Assembly (NCBI GenBank): GCA_029168955.1 | Contig: JAPDOI010000064.1 | Span: 2,170,001-2,234,000, forward strand | Direction: 5' to 3' | Origin: Aplectana chamaeleonis | Taxonomy: Eukaryota > Nematoda > Chromadorea > Rhabditida > Cosmocercidae | Length of the DNA stretch: 64,000 nt | In this document: positions 1 through 9,927 of the stretch, piece by piece | Layout: each line of letters opens with the position of its first letter | How positions within the stretch are numbered: the first letter of the stretch is position 1 | The notes under the pieces: generated by a model | Told to the model about the DNA's origin: nothing | Database searches by the model: none | Seen by the model: only the letters and a program-made list of their open reading frames with translations | Program-made: the position numbers and the translations under genes

Positions 1-423
1 GAAAAATGCAGCTTTAAAGTAAAGTTGTTGAGTCTACCGAAATATTCCGCATCCTGGGAAAGTTGACCCACCGAATAAGTGGAACATTGACGCAGTTCAA
101 GGTACCGCTACCCTACCGTCGACAAAAAAAATCACAAGTTGAGTAACTGACTGCGACAGAATCGCGTTACAGCGAAGTAAATAATTAGTTGCTTCAGTAG
201 TTGAGCTCTATCCATCAGTGGCAGTCCGCGCAGCTTTCATAGAATGCTGTGAAAGCGTTTCTAGCTGCAAATGGATAGACGGTAGTCGCACCCGCATTTA
301 TTCACTGAACTGAAATGAGTGAAACCACACTAAGCGGAGAGCTCGATTGCTAAGGATTGCCGGTCGTGGCAAAACCTCTAGTGCCTAGCGCCTTCGACTC
401 TTAAAAGGACGCGATGCCGCATA
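1..423. other. No recognisable gene or repeat
   Basis: I see no coding segment, RNA gene or repeat boundary here. The sequence is mixed, with no long ORF. It ends at the TA dinucleotide flanking the first MITE. Confidence 0.5.
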
Positions 424-701
424 CTGTGCTTATCTGGGCTAAATTCCGGTCCGCCAATGCGTCTCGACACGCTTTGCGGCCGCACGCGCTCGAGTCAGTC
501 GGGTTTCTAGCGCCAAAGCCGACTCGATGTGGCTTTTTTACACAATTTTCTCCAATTTTTTCAGTTTCCAGTTTCCACAACCCACCTAGAGTCAGCAGAT
601 CGGCGGCTGCGGCGCTGGAAGCTCTTCTGACTAGGGAGCGTGCGGCCGCAAAGCGTGTCGAGACGCAATTGCGGACCGGAATTTGGCCCAGATAAGCACA
701 G
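424..701. mobile_element. TA-flanked MITE, family 1, copy 1
   Basis: This is a 278-bp inverted-repeat element whose arms are nearly identical for about 100 bp. It starts CTGTGCTTATCTGGG and ends in the reverse complement, with TA directly outside both ends (422-423 and 702-703). Copies at 49705-49980 and from 63857 share the same termini and are also TA-flanked where both ends are visible. TA duplication plus terminal inverted repeats fits a Tc1/mariner-type non-autonomous element; the superfamily is inferred. The 93-codon ORF over it is only the stem-loop read through. Confidence 0.85.
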
Positions 702-703
702 TA

Positions 704-1340
704 TATGGGTTCTCACGATCGCGCAGCGATTGAACTCTGAAAAAGCCCTAAGCGAGGCGTCGCTTGCCGCGCTTGCCTCTGTATGCGACTATACCTACGG
801 CGAGCATTCTTTATGACTTCCCGCGGCCTGCACCTATGATTTTTCGTATGTCTTCGACGAGAATACATCGTGCTTGAGAACATTTTTGTAACTGTACAAT
901 AAAATTGAGTAGAGTCTTCGAGGTTCCAATGCAGGTGAGAGGATCGGATTGACGCATATCAGCATGCTTGTTTCCGGCTATGTTCGTAGCCTGCCGTGTG
1001 AACTCCAGCGCCTCATATATCACTACAATATTTCTCCATTACTAAGCAATTTCAAGACACGAGACAACACAAATGTTTACATATGTTAATGTAATGCCCT
1101 TCGAGCTGGAAGCGCGAAATCTTTCGTTGATGATGCTCGAAATGTTAATGCAAGAGTTTCACCGTTGACGCGTTATCGCTCGTAACTCAAAGTTGAAAGT
1201 TCATCGTGGATGGGGCTTATCACATAATCGACCGTAAATCGCTAGATTCCGTATCCAGAAACCAGTTACACTAAATCAACCAAAATCATGGACACATATC
1301 ATGAAATGATTGCAGGAAACGGCTTCCAGCAAGCGGACTT
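704..1340. other. No recognisable gene
   Basis: No convincing coding or repeat signal within. The stretch 1160-1230 is a diverged direct relative (shared words GCGTTATCGCTCG and GTTGAAAGTTCA) of 3545-3625, so an old dispersed repeat is present. Confidence 0.4.
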
Positions 1341-1487
1341 AACATCGGCATGGATGGTGAAGAGACTTCGCGTTCACTGTTGAAGGTTGGCGCAAACTCG
1401 GTGCACCTATGTTATAGCATATGGCACCGAGTTTGCGCCATCCTTCAACAGTGAACGCGAATTCTCTTCACGATACAAGCCGACGTT
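1341..1487. repeat. Short palindromic element, GGCGCAAACTCGGTGC type, copy 1
   Basis: A near-perfect hairpin of about 147 bp. The arms include GCGTTCACTGTTGAAGG and GGCGCAAACTCGGTGC, around a short AT-rich loop near 1417. The same arms, with a GGATCCTAGTG outer part, recur at 25139-25834 (interrupted by a TTAA element) and 27447-27588. It is a non-coding foldback/MITE family; class unknown. Confidence 0.8.
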
Positions 1488-1585
1488 ACTCAAGCTGGCA
1501 TAATACTACGTACGGCCGCGGCGATGCGTGAAAGTATTGATCAATCGCGGCGAAATTGCGCATTGGAGGGACTAGATTGATTACA

Positions 1586-1831
1586 GTTCACCTCCGCACT
1601 GCCGTTCAGTCCGCAAAGTGCACCCTGATTGCGAAATCTTGCTGCGGCGCGGTTGCGAACATCCTCAGACAAGGATGTGGGACCCCCCGGGCGCTTTTGG
1701 CCTTTGGCGCCCTGGTGATCCCACCGCCCGGGTGATCCCAGATCCCTGTCTGAGGATACTCGCAACCGCGCCGCAGCACGATTTCGCAATCAAGCGCACT
1801 TTGCGGACTGAACGGCAGTGCGGAAATGAAG
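1586..1831. repeat. Long GC-rich palindrome
   Basis: Arms of about 100 bp starting near TCCGCACTGCCGTTCAG and ending CTGAACGGCAGTGCGG, with a GC-rich centre rich in CCCGGG/GGCGCC near 1690-1735. It folds into a single hairpin and has no coding signal. A candidate foldback MITE; no clear target duplication was identified. Confidence 0.75.
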
Positions 1832-2057
1832 AATATATGAGCAGAAATGCAGTTCGTAGGGTGAGATGGGACAGGACAGTCATTCGAGAAGGGTTAAAAC
1901 CAGATTGCCGAAAATTTTAGCAATTATGAATCTTAGTGCCGAAATTTTTAGCAATTATGAATATGAGCCACCATAATAGTGCACCGCTGCTCAAATGAGC
2001 GCGACTTCGGTGTCATCACGGCGATATGCATAATTGTTAAAAATGTCAGTAATATGG

Positions 2058-2603
2058 TTAAAGGCAGTGGTCACGATGAAAAACGTTATCGAAAAAACTA
2101 CAAAAAACAACTTAGATCAAAAACAGCTCAAAAACTATGAAGGTAGCGCGGTGAAAAACGGGCTAGAATTAGAGTTATTAAGACCCTAAATTCCCAGTTC
2201 GTGCAAACGTGCACAGAAAGATCACAGTCTCATGCCTAGCAGTCGAAAATCATCAACACTCAGAGGAAGAAATAAATGCAAATTTACCGAATAAAACAGT
2301 TGAACAATGAAAGCAAGCACTTCAGTCAATGTTTTTGGCTAGATGTGTACATAAATCCGGAGGTTCATTGATTGAAATTCGATTTCAAGCCATCTGATGT
2401 TCTTGATATTAGAGATCATCGATGCCGATGATGTGGGGTATGCTCGTCCACCATCAAAAGACAAGAAAGTTCAGGCTTCAAATTTGGCCCAAAACAGTGG
2501 TTTTTTCGCGATTTTCTCTTAGAGGTCCTATTACTCGAGACCCAGAAAAGGGTTTAGAGAGAAAAAGACGACAAGCATATTTGAGCGCGACCACTGCCTT
2601 TAA
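2058..2603 (+). mobile_element. TTAA-flanked MITE, long subfamily, copy 1a
   Basis: Bounded by TTAA at 2058-2061 and 2600-2603. The left terminus is AGGCAGTGGTCACGATG and the right terminus CGCGACCACTGCCT. It is co-linear with 25243-25798, sharing the internal words ATCAGAAACAGCT-like, GTGCACACGTGCAC-like and CAAGCATATTTGA. Non-coding. TTAA duplication with AGG termini is known from Kolobok/T2-type and piggyBac-type elements; which applies is inference. Confidence 0.8.
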
Positions 2604-3183
2604 AAACGGAGCTTTGAAGGTAGAGTAAAATATGCTTGTCATCTTTTCCTTTCGAAACCCATTTCTGGATTCAGAGTAGTAGGACCTATGAGAGAAATTT
2701 ACGAAAAAACCCCGGTTTCGAACCAATTTTTGAGCCTAAACTTTTCTGTCTTCTGATGGTGTACGAGCCCACTGCACATCATCGGCATCGATGATCTCTA
2801 ATATCAAGAACACCAGCTGGCTTGAAATCAAATTTCAATCAATCAACATTAACCTTCGGACTGACCTGCTCGAATATTCATGTAATCTAGTCAAAACATT
2901 GACCGGAGTGCTTGCTTTCTTTGTTCAACTGTTTTTGATAGTTAAATTTGCAATTATTTCTTCCTGTAAATGTCGATGATTTTTGACTGCTCTGCATGAG
3001 ACTGCGATCTTTTTGAGCGGCGCTGTGCACGTGTGCACCGATTGGCAACTTAGGATCTCAATGAACTCTATTTCCAGCTCATTTCTAGCCGCGTAACCTT
3101 CGTGGTCTTTTAGCCATTTGTGAATCAAGGTGATTTTTATGGTTTTTTTCAAAAACTTTTTTCATCGCGACCACTGCCTTTAA
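2604..3183 (-). mobile_element. TTAA-flanked MITE, long subfamily, copy 1b (inverted)
   Basis: A second copy of the same subfamily in reverse orientation, abutting copy 1a tail to tail, so 2058-3183 as a whole reads as a 1.1-kb palindrome centred near 2615. Its outer end is intact (CGCGACCACTGCCT then TTAA at 3180-3183). The inner end near 2605-2630 is degraded and has lost the usual terminus. Confidence 0.75.
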
Positions 3184-4796
3184 ACCGTTTTCGGAGGATG
3201 TCCCTCCACGAACTGCTATTCTGCTCACCTAAACAATGGGTTCTCTCTGATGCGGAACATCGCCACGATTGATCGATACCGCTTTTTATCACGCATCGCC
3301 TCGACGTTAGTATAATGCCGGCCGTAGTCGGAAAAATACTCTGGAAGTAAAGAGGTGTTGACGCGTGATAAACGATGAAAAGTACGCTGAAGGGTTAGGC
3401 GCAAAGAAACATGATTGCTTCAGTGTCCGATCATACAAACCCTCTAGACCTCGCAGAAAACTCGTCACTTGATAAAAAATAGTATATACTCAATTTATCG
3501 AATCCCCGAAAATGGCGGTTTGGGTTTTTCACGATGGGCAGATGCGTTATCGCTCGCTGCTCAACGTTGAAAGTTCAGGTGCGATAGCGAGTTATCAGAG
3601 AGTGATCGACTGAAAATCGGCATTTTTTCGGTGTCCTGTAAACCTAACAATGTTCTGTTGAAAAAAGCTGACATTCAACACTTAGCGAAAAATCAATGTC
3701 CGTGAATGTTTGATTTCTGAAGAGTTGGAATAACATCTACAAAACAGAAATGCACGAGCCGCGATTACTTTTGAAAATCTAACCTGGCTATTGAAATAAA
3801 TTGGAAAGGATAAGAAGCAAACATCTCAAATTCTATGCAAAAATGGTTGTCTGCAAACGAAACTTAGGCAATATGATGAAGCCATAAGAGATAAACACGT
3901 ACCAAAGCTGAAATCAGAAACGCCAAATTGAGAGCGGAAGCGGATCGTAGAAATGTCTTATTTTCCTTCACATACACAATCATACGCTGCGATCGGCTAA
4001 CGTCAGTAGCAGCCATTCCAAACTGCAAATAATTATAGTTTAATACTTTTTTGAATATGTGAAACAGTCAAATGTGAAACACGTGTGTTCACCGTATCTG
4101 CAGAAAATATTATCAAGACGAAGTGAGCAATGAAATAAGAAGATTCCAGACGGCAGCATGTAGTTACATAGTTAGCCTTTACAAATCAGCATTACGCTTG
4201 AGAACTCGAGAGCTCGAAAGTATTGGAAAAACACCTACGAATGATCGGGAACTTTTCGAATTGATTCGCTTATGGCAGGCCGAATTCCTATTTGACATAT
4301 TTGATTCGCCAACCCTAGCATCTTCCATTTTGGAGCCAAGTTTACTTCAGGGGCCGGATCAGGGATGTACGAAATTTTCTGTTTTCTGCCCATTTTTAGC
4401 CATTTTTTCTGTTTTCTGTAAAAATGGGCAGAAATTGGACAGAAAACAGAAAAAACGTGTACCGCAATTTGCAACAGGATTGTGCTAGAAAAAAGTGGCC
4501 GGATTTATCGAAGTTGAGCCGATTCGGTGAGGGTGTTCTTCACCAAGGCTCTCTGCAGTTGTACCAAGCTAGACACTTTTATCTCGCAGTAGTGGTTATC
4601 CATTAGGGCACGTGTTGCGTGGTGGGAGGAAACGCTGCTGTTCGCTGTACACGGTCAGGTTCCTCGCCGAGGTGAACCAAACCATCCAACCCTCCGGGGT
4701 TCTTTAATTGGTTACAGATTCATGTGCGGAGATGGAGACATTTATTGGAAAGTCGGCTGGCCCCGGCGAGCCACTAAATAAGCACGAAACCCATTC
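3184..4796. other. Mostly unique sequence with small repeats
   Basis: No gene established. 3263-3320 is the inverted counterpart of 1497-1560 (shared GGCGATGCGTGA and TCGATCAATCG-like words). 4376-4460 is a T-rich hairpin built on CTGTTTTCTGCCCATTTTT and its complement, with a related single-arm sequence at 6228-6275. An open frame at 4123-4371 on the plus strand is amino-acid-like but has no recognisable family or clear splice boundaries. Confidence 0.4.
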
Positions 4797-5351
4797 CTCT
4801 GAGAAAATTTGCCGCGTCAGTGCCGGCAAAGTACCACGATCCTCGACTGTGCAGCGATAGTTTCGCGTTAGTGCCGCAGCGGCTCCGTGATCAGGCGATT
4901 CTGCTGCCGTGTCTTGAGCTTCGACATCGCTGTGATAGTACCGCATCGGCTCCGCGTTAGAACCGCGCCGGCTCCGCGAGGATGCACCAGCGAACCCGCG
5001 TGGAGTACGATGTACTGTCCTATGTGGTAAAACGAAATTGCCGCTGGTTCAATATACCCAAGTTTGAGGTACATTCCGTACTTCCTCGTGCGCAGAAGCG
5101 GCGGTAACCTCTGTCCTTATCAGACAAAGGACGCAGCGACCGCTGGTGCGAATTTTGGTTCTCACAATTAGGCCCCCTAGTTGTCTTATTATTCTTCATA
5201 TCAGACACTCTCAGGGAGCCGCTCCGGCGTTATCGCGGAGCCGAAGCGGTACTGTCGGGTCCCCGCTACGACTCCGCAATAGTGCCGCTTCGGTGCCTGT
5301 ACGCGCCAAAGCGGCACTATCGCGGAGCCGCAGCGGCAATTTCTCTTAGAG
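4797..5351. repeat. Foldback element, CCGCAGCGGCTCCG type, copy 1
   Basis: The ends match as an inverted repeat (CTCTGAGAAAATTTGCCGC left, reverse complement of TTGCCGC...TCTTAGAG right). The interior is dense in GTGCCGCTTCGG / CGGAGCCGAAGC words on both strands. The left part aligns to 31322-31720 and the right part to 32255-32423, where a second copy is split by another transposon. Non-coding; superfamily not assigned. Confidence 0.65.
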
Positions 5352-5679
5352 TCAATCCTCTACGAATACGAAGTCGAATGCGCTGCGCATCTCAATACGG
5401 ATTCAGGAAACCGATTCCTTATCTCTATCTTATAAAGGATACTCATACCCAGAGGTTTATCGTTGGCGAGTCCCTCCTATGTAACGCAAAGCACTCAAGT
5501 GAAAGGAAAAATGCAATGTGACCCTATACCGACAATAATAAGCCATTAATACCACTTAACACCCGCTATTCATTTCCGCTCCCCCAGCGTACCCGCTTTC
5601 GTGGAGCGGGGTAGTGTTGGCCCCAACTGTGCCATGCACGCAAAACTTTAAATACGTGTTTTAAATCACTGCAACACAG

Positions 5680-5814
5680 ATGGCACAGAATTCAGTTAAG
5701 ACGAAGTTCGAAGAAATGGATGGTGAGGCTATGAGGCAGATGATAGTTCTGCTACAGAGGTACGAGAGCCTCTCAACGGGGAGCGAACTGCGCGTCAGGT
5801 CAGTTATACTCTAA
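5680..5814 (+). CDS. Candidate small ORF / first exon, unknown product
   Basis: A 44-codon open frame from ATG at 5680 to TAA at 5812-5814, with a strongly helical, charged composition (contains KTKFEEMDGEAMRQMIVLLQ) that looks more coding-like than its surroundings. CACAG directly precedes the ATG, and a good splice donor (CAG|GTCAGT) lies at 5798/5799, so it could be the start of a spliced gene whose remainder I cannot find. I recognise no family. It sits between repeats with no supporting neighbour, so treat it as a lead only. Confidence 0.2.
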   Translation: MAQNSVKTKFEEMDGEAMRQMIVLLQRYESLSTGSELRVRSVIL

Positions 5815-6318
5815 TAGCACAGGCGCGCGGTATGGGCGTGACATTCAGCTCTGGGGAGTAGTACACAGTTCAAACCAGCGGTTCTCCCACAATCACTTTC
5901 AAAATATGTACATTAAGGAACGGTAAGCTTGCTCCGCCTGCACTACCCACCCCTTGCACAGAAATATGTATTGAGCTTTTAATAGAGTAATCGAGCTTTT
6001 ATTGCCTGGGAAAAGAAAGGCTCGATGAACATTTTTCATCTCATCGCACTCATAATCTGCATTTCTTGAGCGTCTATACTTTTGCTCCTGCCAGCTTTAA
6101 GGTTTTAAAAATTCAATGAAAGAAGCATAGACTCAAAAAATGTATGGAAGAAGTTCAATGTCTCGAAAAATTTCGTTTAGGGTACGCTGAACACCCTTTA
6201 TTGATTTTTGAAAATTTTTTGTTCTATGTATTCTGCCCATTTTTAAGATTTTTTTCTGTTTTCTGTCAAACTAGATTTTCTGTTTTGTGTTTCCAAAATA
6301 TTTGTTCCGGACATCCCT
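5815..6318. other. No recognisable gene
   Basis: AT-rich unique-looking DNA. 6228-6275 shares a short T-rich CTGTTTTCTG motif with the hairpin at 4376-4460. No other feature seen. Confidence 0.4.
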
Positions 6319-6565
6319 GGTCCGGATGCATCAACAGGCCGGGTTGGGGCAGGGGCAGGGCAGCCTGCACCTATGAAGATCTCCGTAAACTACAAAACAA
6401 TCGTGCCCCAGCCGCGCCAGGTAAAAGAGGCTGGGGCAGCTAGAGCAGCGAAAAATACTGCTGAAGCACAATTGATTAGATGATCTACTGTCCTCGCACT
6501 GCAATCTTCAAAGATGCCGACTGCACTGCCCCTGCCCCAACACGGCGCCTTGATGCATCCGGCCT
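6319..6565. repeat. Palindromic element, TCCGGATGCATCAA type
   Basis: Arms of roughly 60 bp. The left arm begins TCCGGATGCATCAA and runs into GTTGGGGCAGGGGCAG; the right arm ends with CTGCCCCTGCCCCAAC and TTGATGCATCC. A smaller GCCCCAGCC/GGCTGGGGC hairpin lies inside near 6399-6440. Non-coding. Confidence 0.65.
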
Positions 6566-6580
6566 AGTACTTCGTGTGCC

Positions 6581-6700
6581 TCTGCGGAGCGAGGGTAGAG
6601 ACAGTGAGGTGTGGTAGAGCAGAATCACGCGATCGACGACAAAAAATTTCCTTCCGAAATAGAGGATAAGTGTTCACTTCATTTCGAAATTCGCTTACTT
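6581..6700 (+). repeat. Dispersed repeat, copy 1
   Basis: Shares GCGGAGCGAGGGTAGAGACAG-like sequence, followed by a GTGTGG tract, a CACGCGAT word and a GAGGATAAGTG-like end, with 63195-63330 in the same orientation. Both copies lie just next to palindromic elements. Nature unknown. Confidence 0.5.
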
Positions 6701-7213
6701 TACATGCTGTACTGCGAACTGAGGAGGTTCTACGGTTGGGGATGAAGAGAGATGTGGGGACAGAAGAACAGCATGCCCTGACCCAGTACGTCCACAATGG
6801 ATAATCTGAACTTCGCTTCGAAAAGGAGTGTAGATGTTCGAAAAGTTAATACAAAGAGGTGGAGCAAAACTAACGATTAGCGAAGAATCAGAAAGAGTTG
6901 AAAAAAGCCAGTATGTACATAAATAAATAAATACATAGTACACAGGCATAAAAATGAGGTTGAAAAATAAGTGATTTCTTGCGTTTTTTCAACTGGAGAT
7001 TGTGCATTGAATTTCGGAATATTTGACGACTTGTATTTTTTCCTCGTTCGTAAAGAAATTATTTTCTTGACAAAAAAGTGTAGTTGGTTGTTCTTAAGAG
7101 GTTTTTATCCAAAGAAAAAACGGACCACTTGAGTGGAAGGGCAGAAAGAGGCTTTGTTTCATTGACTTGAAAACCAATAAAAGAAATCTGCTCTAGAGAA
7201 TCAATTAAGCTAC

Positions 7214-7400
7214 CTTGTAGTGTGAAAAAGTCTCCTCTGAATAACGCGTAGAAAGCTGCTAAAATTTCTGGCATCCCGTTGCCAACGACGACGATCTTAA
7301 AGCGCGACCCAAGCACTTGTTCAACATCCGGAGCATTTTTTTTGGCGAAACCGATTAATTGTAGAAAAGAGGTGGGATCAAGAGTCAAAAACAACGGAAA
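7214..7400 (-). CDS. Candidate exon, unknown product
   Basis: A minus-strand open segment encoding a plausible globular stretch (DPTSFLQLIGFAKKN, then VVVGNGMPEILAAFYALF). It ends at a strong splice donor (CTACAAG|GTAGC) with the last exon base at 7214; the frame is closed upstream by TAA at 7401-7403. A second minus-strand segment at 7521-7622 encodes a similar-looking start (YDPTQFFQRVFGLS), hinting at consecutive exons or a duplicated motif. I do not recognise the family, and the acceptor site is not obvious. Confidence 0.25.
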
Positions 7401-7520
7401 TTACTCGCTCGAAAAATGAATATTGGCAATGAACAACACGATGACTTATGTTTCGACAAAAAATTGGAGAAAAAGAGCTTGCGCTTTCTTTCGAATAGCC
7501 CAGCGAATTACATGGATATG

Positions 7521-7622
7521 TCACCATTCTGTGAAATCATCGTGGCTGTATAATCTAATACAAACTAGGGATAGTCCAAATACCCTCTGGAAAAACTGTG
7601 TGGGGTCATATGTCTTATTCAT
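7521..7622 (-). CDS. Candidate exon, unknown product
   Basis: A short minus-strand open segment starting at an ATG (7620-7622) with the peptide word KTYDPTQFFQRVFGLS. It ends either at TGA (7521-7523) or at a possible splice donor (GAATG|GTGA) with last base 7525. It resembles the beginning of the candidate exon at 7214-7400 (DPT followed by a hydrophobic helix). No family recognised; support is compositional only. Confidence 0.18.
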   Translation of the reverse strand: MNKTYDPTQFFQRVFGLSLVCIRLYSHDDFTEW

Positions 7623-7726
7623 CTCAGTAATCTATCCACTAATGGCTGTTATGATCCTCTCGGCCATTTCAGTCTAGCGAATGAACAAACGCGACCGCGG
7701 TGGGCGGTGCAGCTTTCGGGGAAACA

Positions 7727-7997
7727 TCAAATCACTCGCCAAAGGGGTTGAACGACAGCTGAATTGCGGTTGCACCTTAGAACAGACATCGCGTCGAACC
7801 CCTCGTTGTCATTGGCAGGCGCTGCTAACAACAATATGCGCTGCCAACGCATACTGGGTTTCAACAAGTCCTTATTGTCAGCTCGTGCTGTTGTTAGCAG
7901 CACCTGTTGGTGACAGTAAGAGGTTGAACCCGATGTCGGACCTACTCAGAAAATCGCAGCATTCATTGCGTTACGAATATTCATCTAACTCGAGTGA
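7727..7997. repeat. Palindromic element, GCGCTGCTAACAACA type
   Basis: An imperfect inverted repeat. The left arm carries ACTCGCCAAAGGGGTTGAAC and GGCGCTGCTAACAACA; the right arm carries TGTTGTTAGCAGCACC and GGTTGAACCCGATGTC. Arms are about 90 bp and diverged. Non-coding. Confidence 0.5.
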
Positions 7998-8025
7998 CCA
8001 CACCCATTGAAAGGGTCTATCGCAG

Positions 8026-8082
8026 AGCACGTGCTCCAAACAGCAGCACGTGCTGCGACACTTCATCGCAGGAGCACGTGCT
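8026..8082. other. Cluster of AGCACGTGCT palindromes
   Basis: Three perfect copies of the 10-bp palindrome AGCACGTGCT at 8026-8035, 8045-8054 and 8073-8082. Another perfect copy at 8899-8908 and a near copy at 8917-8926 lie beyond the TTAA element. The core CACGTG is the classic E-box sequence. Without a neighbouring gene, a regulatory role is speculative; the motif may simply belong to an old repeat. Confidence 0.4.
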
Positions 8083-8277
8083 GCAAGGTGGTTCAGCGCT
8101 ATCGCAGTAGCACACCGGCATACGACGCAGCCGGCATGCCAACATGCGACTCAGTCAGCTCGCCAAACACCTTATGGGGCCGCCAGCGGTTGGACGAGGT
8201 CTCTAGAGGCTGGGCGAGCCAAGTACTGCCAGCTTGGGTGAATGAACCAGCAACGCTGCCCACATCTGAATACCGCC

Positions 8278-8774
8278 TTAAAGGCAATGTTCACGATGAA
8301 AAAAAGTGTTTGAAACTCCGCTAGGAATGGGTAGTGGAGGGACGCTATGTAACGTTAACGTCGAAAGAACGCATGAAAGCGAGCCAGGAAGAGCCCCTAA
8401 AGAGCCCGGAGTTGCCACTTTGAGCGCCAGGCAAACCCCAAAAGCGCATTGCCCGCCCACCGACGTGAACGAATGAAAGCTTGAAATCGTGAGATGAGCG
8501 ATGGTTTCCGACTATAGACCCCGTTCTTCACTTCATTCTCGACTTCTCTCTTTACTCAGGTCAGCTCGCATACATCGGCTGCAAAAGACGGAAGTTACAA
8601 GCCTCGGAAAACTCGTCCACCATGCTTCTCTAGCTCAATTTTCGAGAGACCATGATTCCGTTCCCAGCAGGTCGTGTACGATTTCAGAGGCATCGTTGGA
8701 ATCAGCATAGGACCTTTTTCAAGATAGGCTGGAAAACAAAAAGAAACGATTTTTATCGTAGACACTGCCTTTAA
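8278..8774 (+). mobile_element. TTAA-flanked MITE, 495-bp subfamily, copy 2
   Basis: TTAA at 8278-8281 and 8771-8774; termini AGGCAATGTTCACGATG and CGTAGACACTGCCT. The body matches 21461-21954 in the same orientation and 12344-12837 in reverse, including CGTCGAAAGAACGCATGAAA and CGAGATGAGCGATG-like words. It separates the AGCACGTGCT motifs at 8026-8082 from those at 8899-8926. Non-coding. Confidence 0.85.
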
Positions 8775-9336
8775 GAGTGCGTCGTATGTTTTTCTTTTTT
8801 TTTGAAATATAGTTTTGTCATCGCGTTAAATGTGTACCATGCACGCATTGAACGTTTAATTTGCTGGGGTCATGTGCTGTAATTTGAAACAAAATGAGAG
8901 CACGTGCTGTCCTGAAAGCACGTGCCCTGATTGAGCACGAAACCGCCTTGCCTTCGAGTTGAGTGCATTTTGAACACACATTTAATGCGGCGATTGTATG
9001 AGTCAAGTGTAAATTCTCATTATAAGCAGCATGTAGTGCTAACAGCAGCATTATTTGCGAATGGAGAGATAATTTGGGCTACCTACCCCCTTAGAGAAAT
9101 AGGTACGATCATTACCACGGTCCGGAGCAAGGAGAAAGAGATCCAAGGTATTTTTCTGAAACCGGCCTTAAACGGCGAAATTTCCCCTTAGTGAGAGTAG
9201 CTGCCTTATACCTTGTATACCAACCGTCGTCGTTGAAAAGGATGCTATCGCGTTCACTCGCATCAGAAAAATCAATGGATGTTTTGATTCCGACGGCAAA
9301 GGGATCAACAGCACATTCGGCTGAGGAACTGCTTAG

Positions 9337-9927
9337 GCCATTGTTATACCTCCACTCTGCGACCGCGACAGGTTCGCTCATCTGCTACGAATCGTGTCGG
9401 GACGCACACTCTCACCATGAAAAAAGCTGTCGCAGGAGCACTTTGCATGCGCCGGTCGCGTCGCAGGGTCGCGGGTGGGTGTCATACATTCAAATGTTAA
9501 AACCGTGCCGCAATCGGTCGCTGTCGCGGGCATCGGTCGCAGTGTGGCGCACTGCGCCCGATGCCCGCGACTGCGACGGAGTAATTGATTTAGTGCGAGT
9601 TCCCTCCGTTTTTCTTCTTTTTTTGTAGTTCCTTCTTTCTTTTCTCTCCTGGAATCTTCACCTTTTCCTAAATGTATGAATCGTGAAGCCTTCCTCTTTA
9701 TAGAGCTTAAACTAAAGTGATTTGCTGTTGATTCCGGGTTATTGATTTGTCTGCAATTTCGCTGACTATAGCGCGTGTCAAACGTAAGTTGGCGTGATGT
9801 ATGGCATAGCACAACTGGCCCTCAGCGACTGCGACGTCGCTCTGGTCTGCGACCGCGACAGGGCCGAGACTGCGACGTCGCTCTGGTCTGCGACCGCGAC
9901 AGGGCCGAAGGAGAGTATAACAATGAC
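9337..9927. mobile_element. GCGACCGCGACAG-rich inverted-repeat element
   Basis: The outer ends match as an inverted repeat: CCATTGTTATACCTCC left, and GGAGAGTATAACAATGACC on the right. The interior repeats GCGACCGCGACAG (9359, 9850, 9892) and contains a strong hairpin at 9515-9579 (CGGTCGCTGTCGCGGGCATC and its complement) and a 41-bp tandem duplication. A MITE-like unit is inferred from structure; no second copy was found here. Confidence 0.5.
9827..9908 (+). repeat. 41-bp tandem duplication
   Basis: Two identical copies of a 41-bp unit beginning GACTGCGACGTCGCTCTGG, at 9827 and 9868. The exact identity implies a recent duplication. Confidence 0.85.

Noticed and set aside
414..695. 93-codon ORF as a gene
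   Set aside because: It lies entirely within a MITE whose two arms are complementary; the reading frame is a by-product.
4123..4488. 121-codon ORF as a gene
   Set aside because: Its last third runs into a T-rich hairpin repeat, there is no recognisable domain, and splice boundaries are unclear.
9378..9812. 144-codon minus-strand ORF as a gene
   Set aside because: It crosses the hairpin at 9515-9579 and GCGAC-rich repeats; it reads as repeat sequence.
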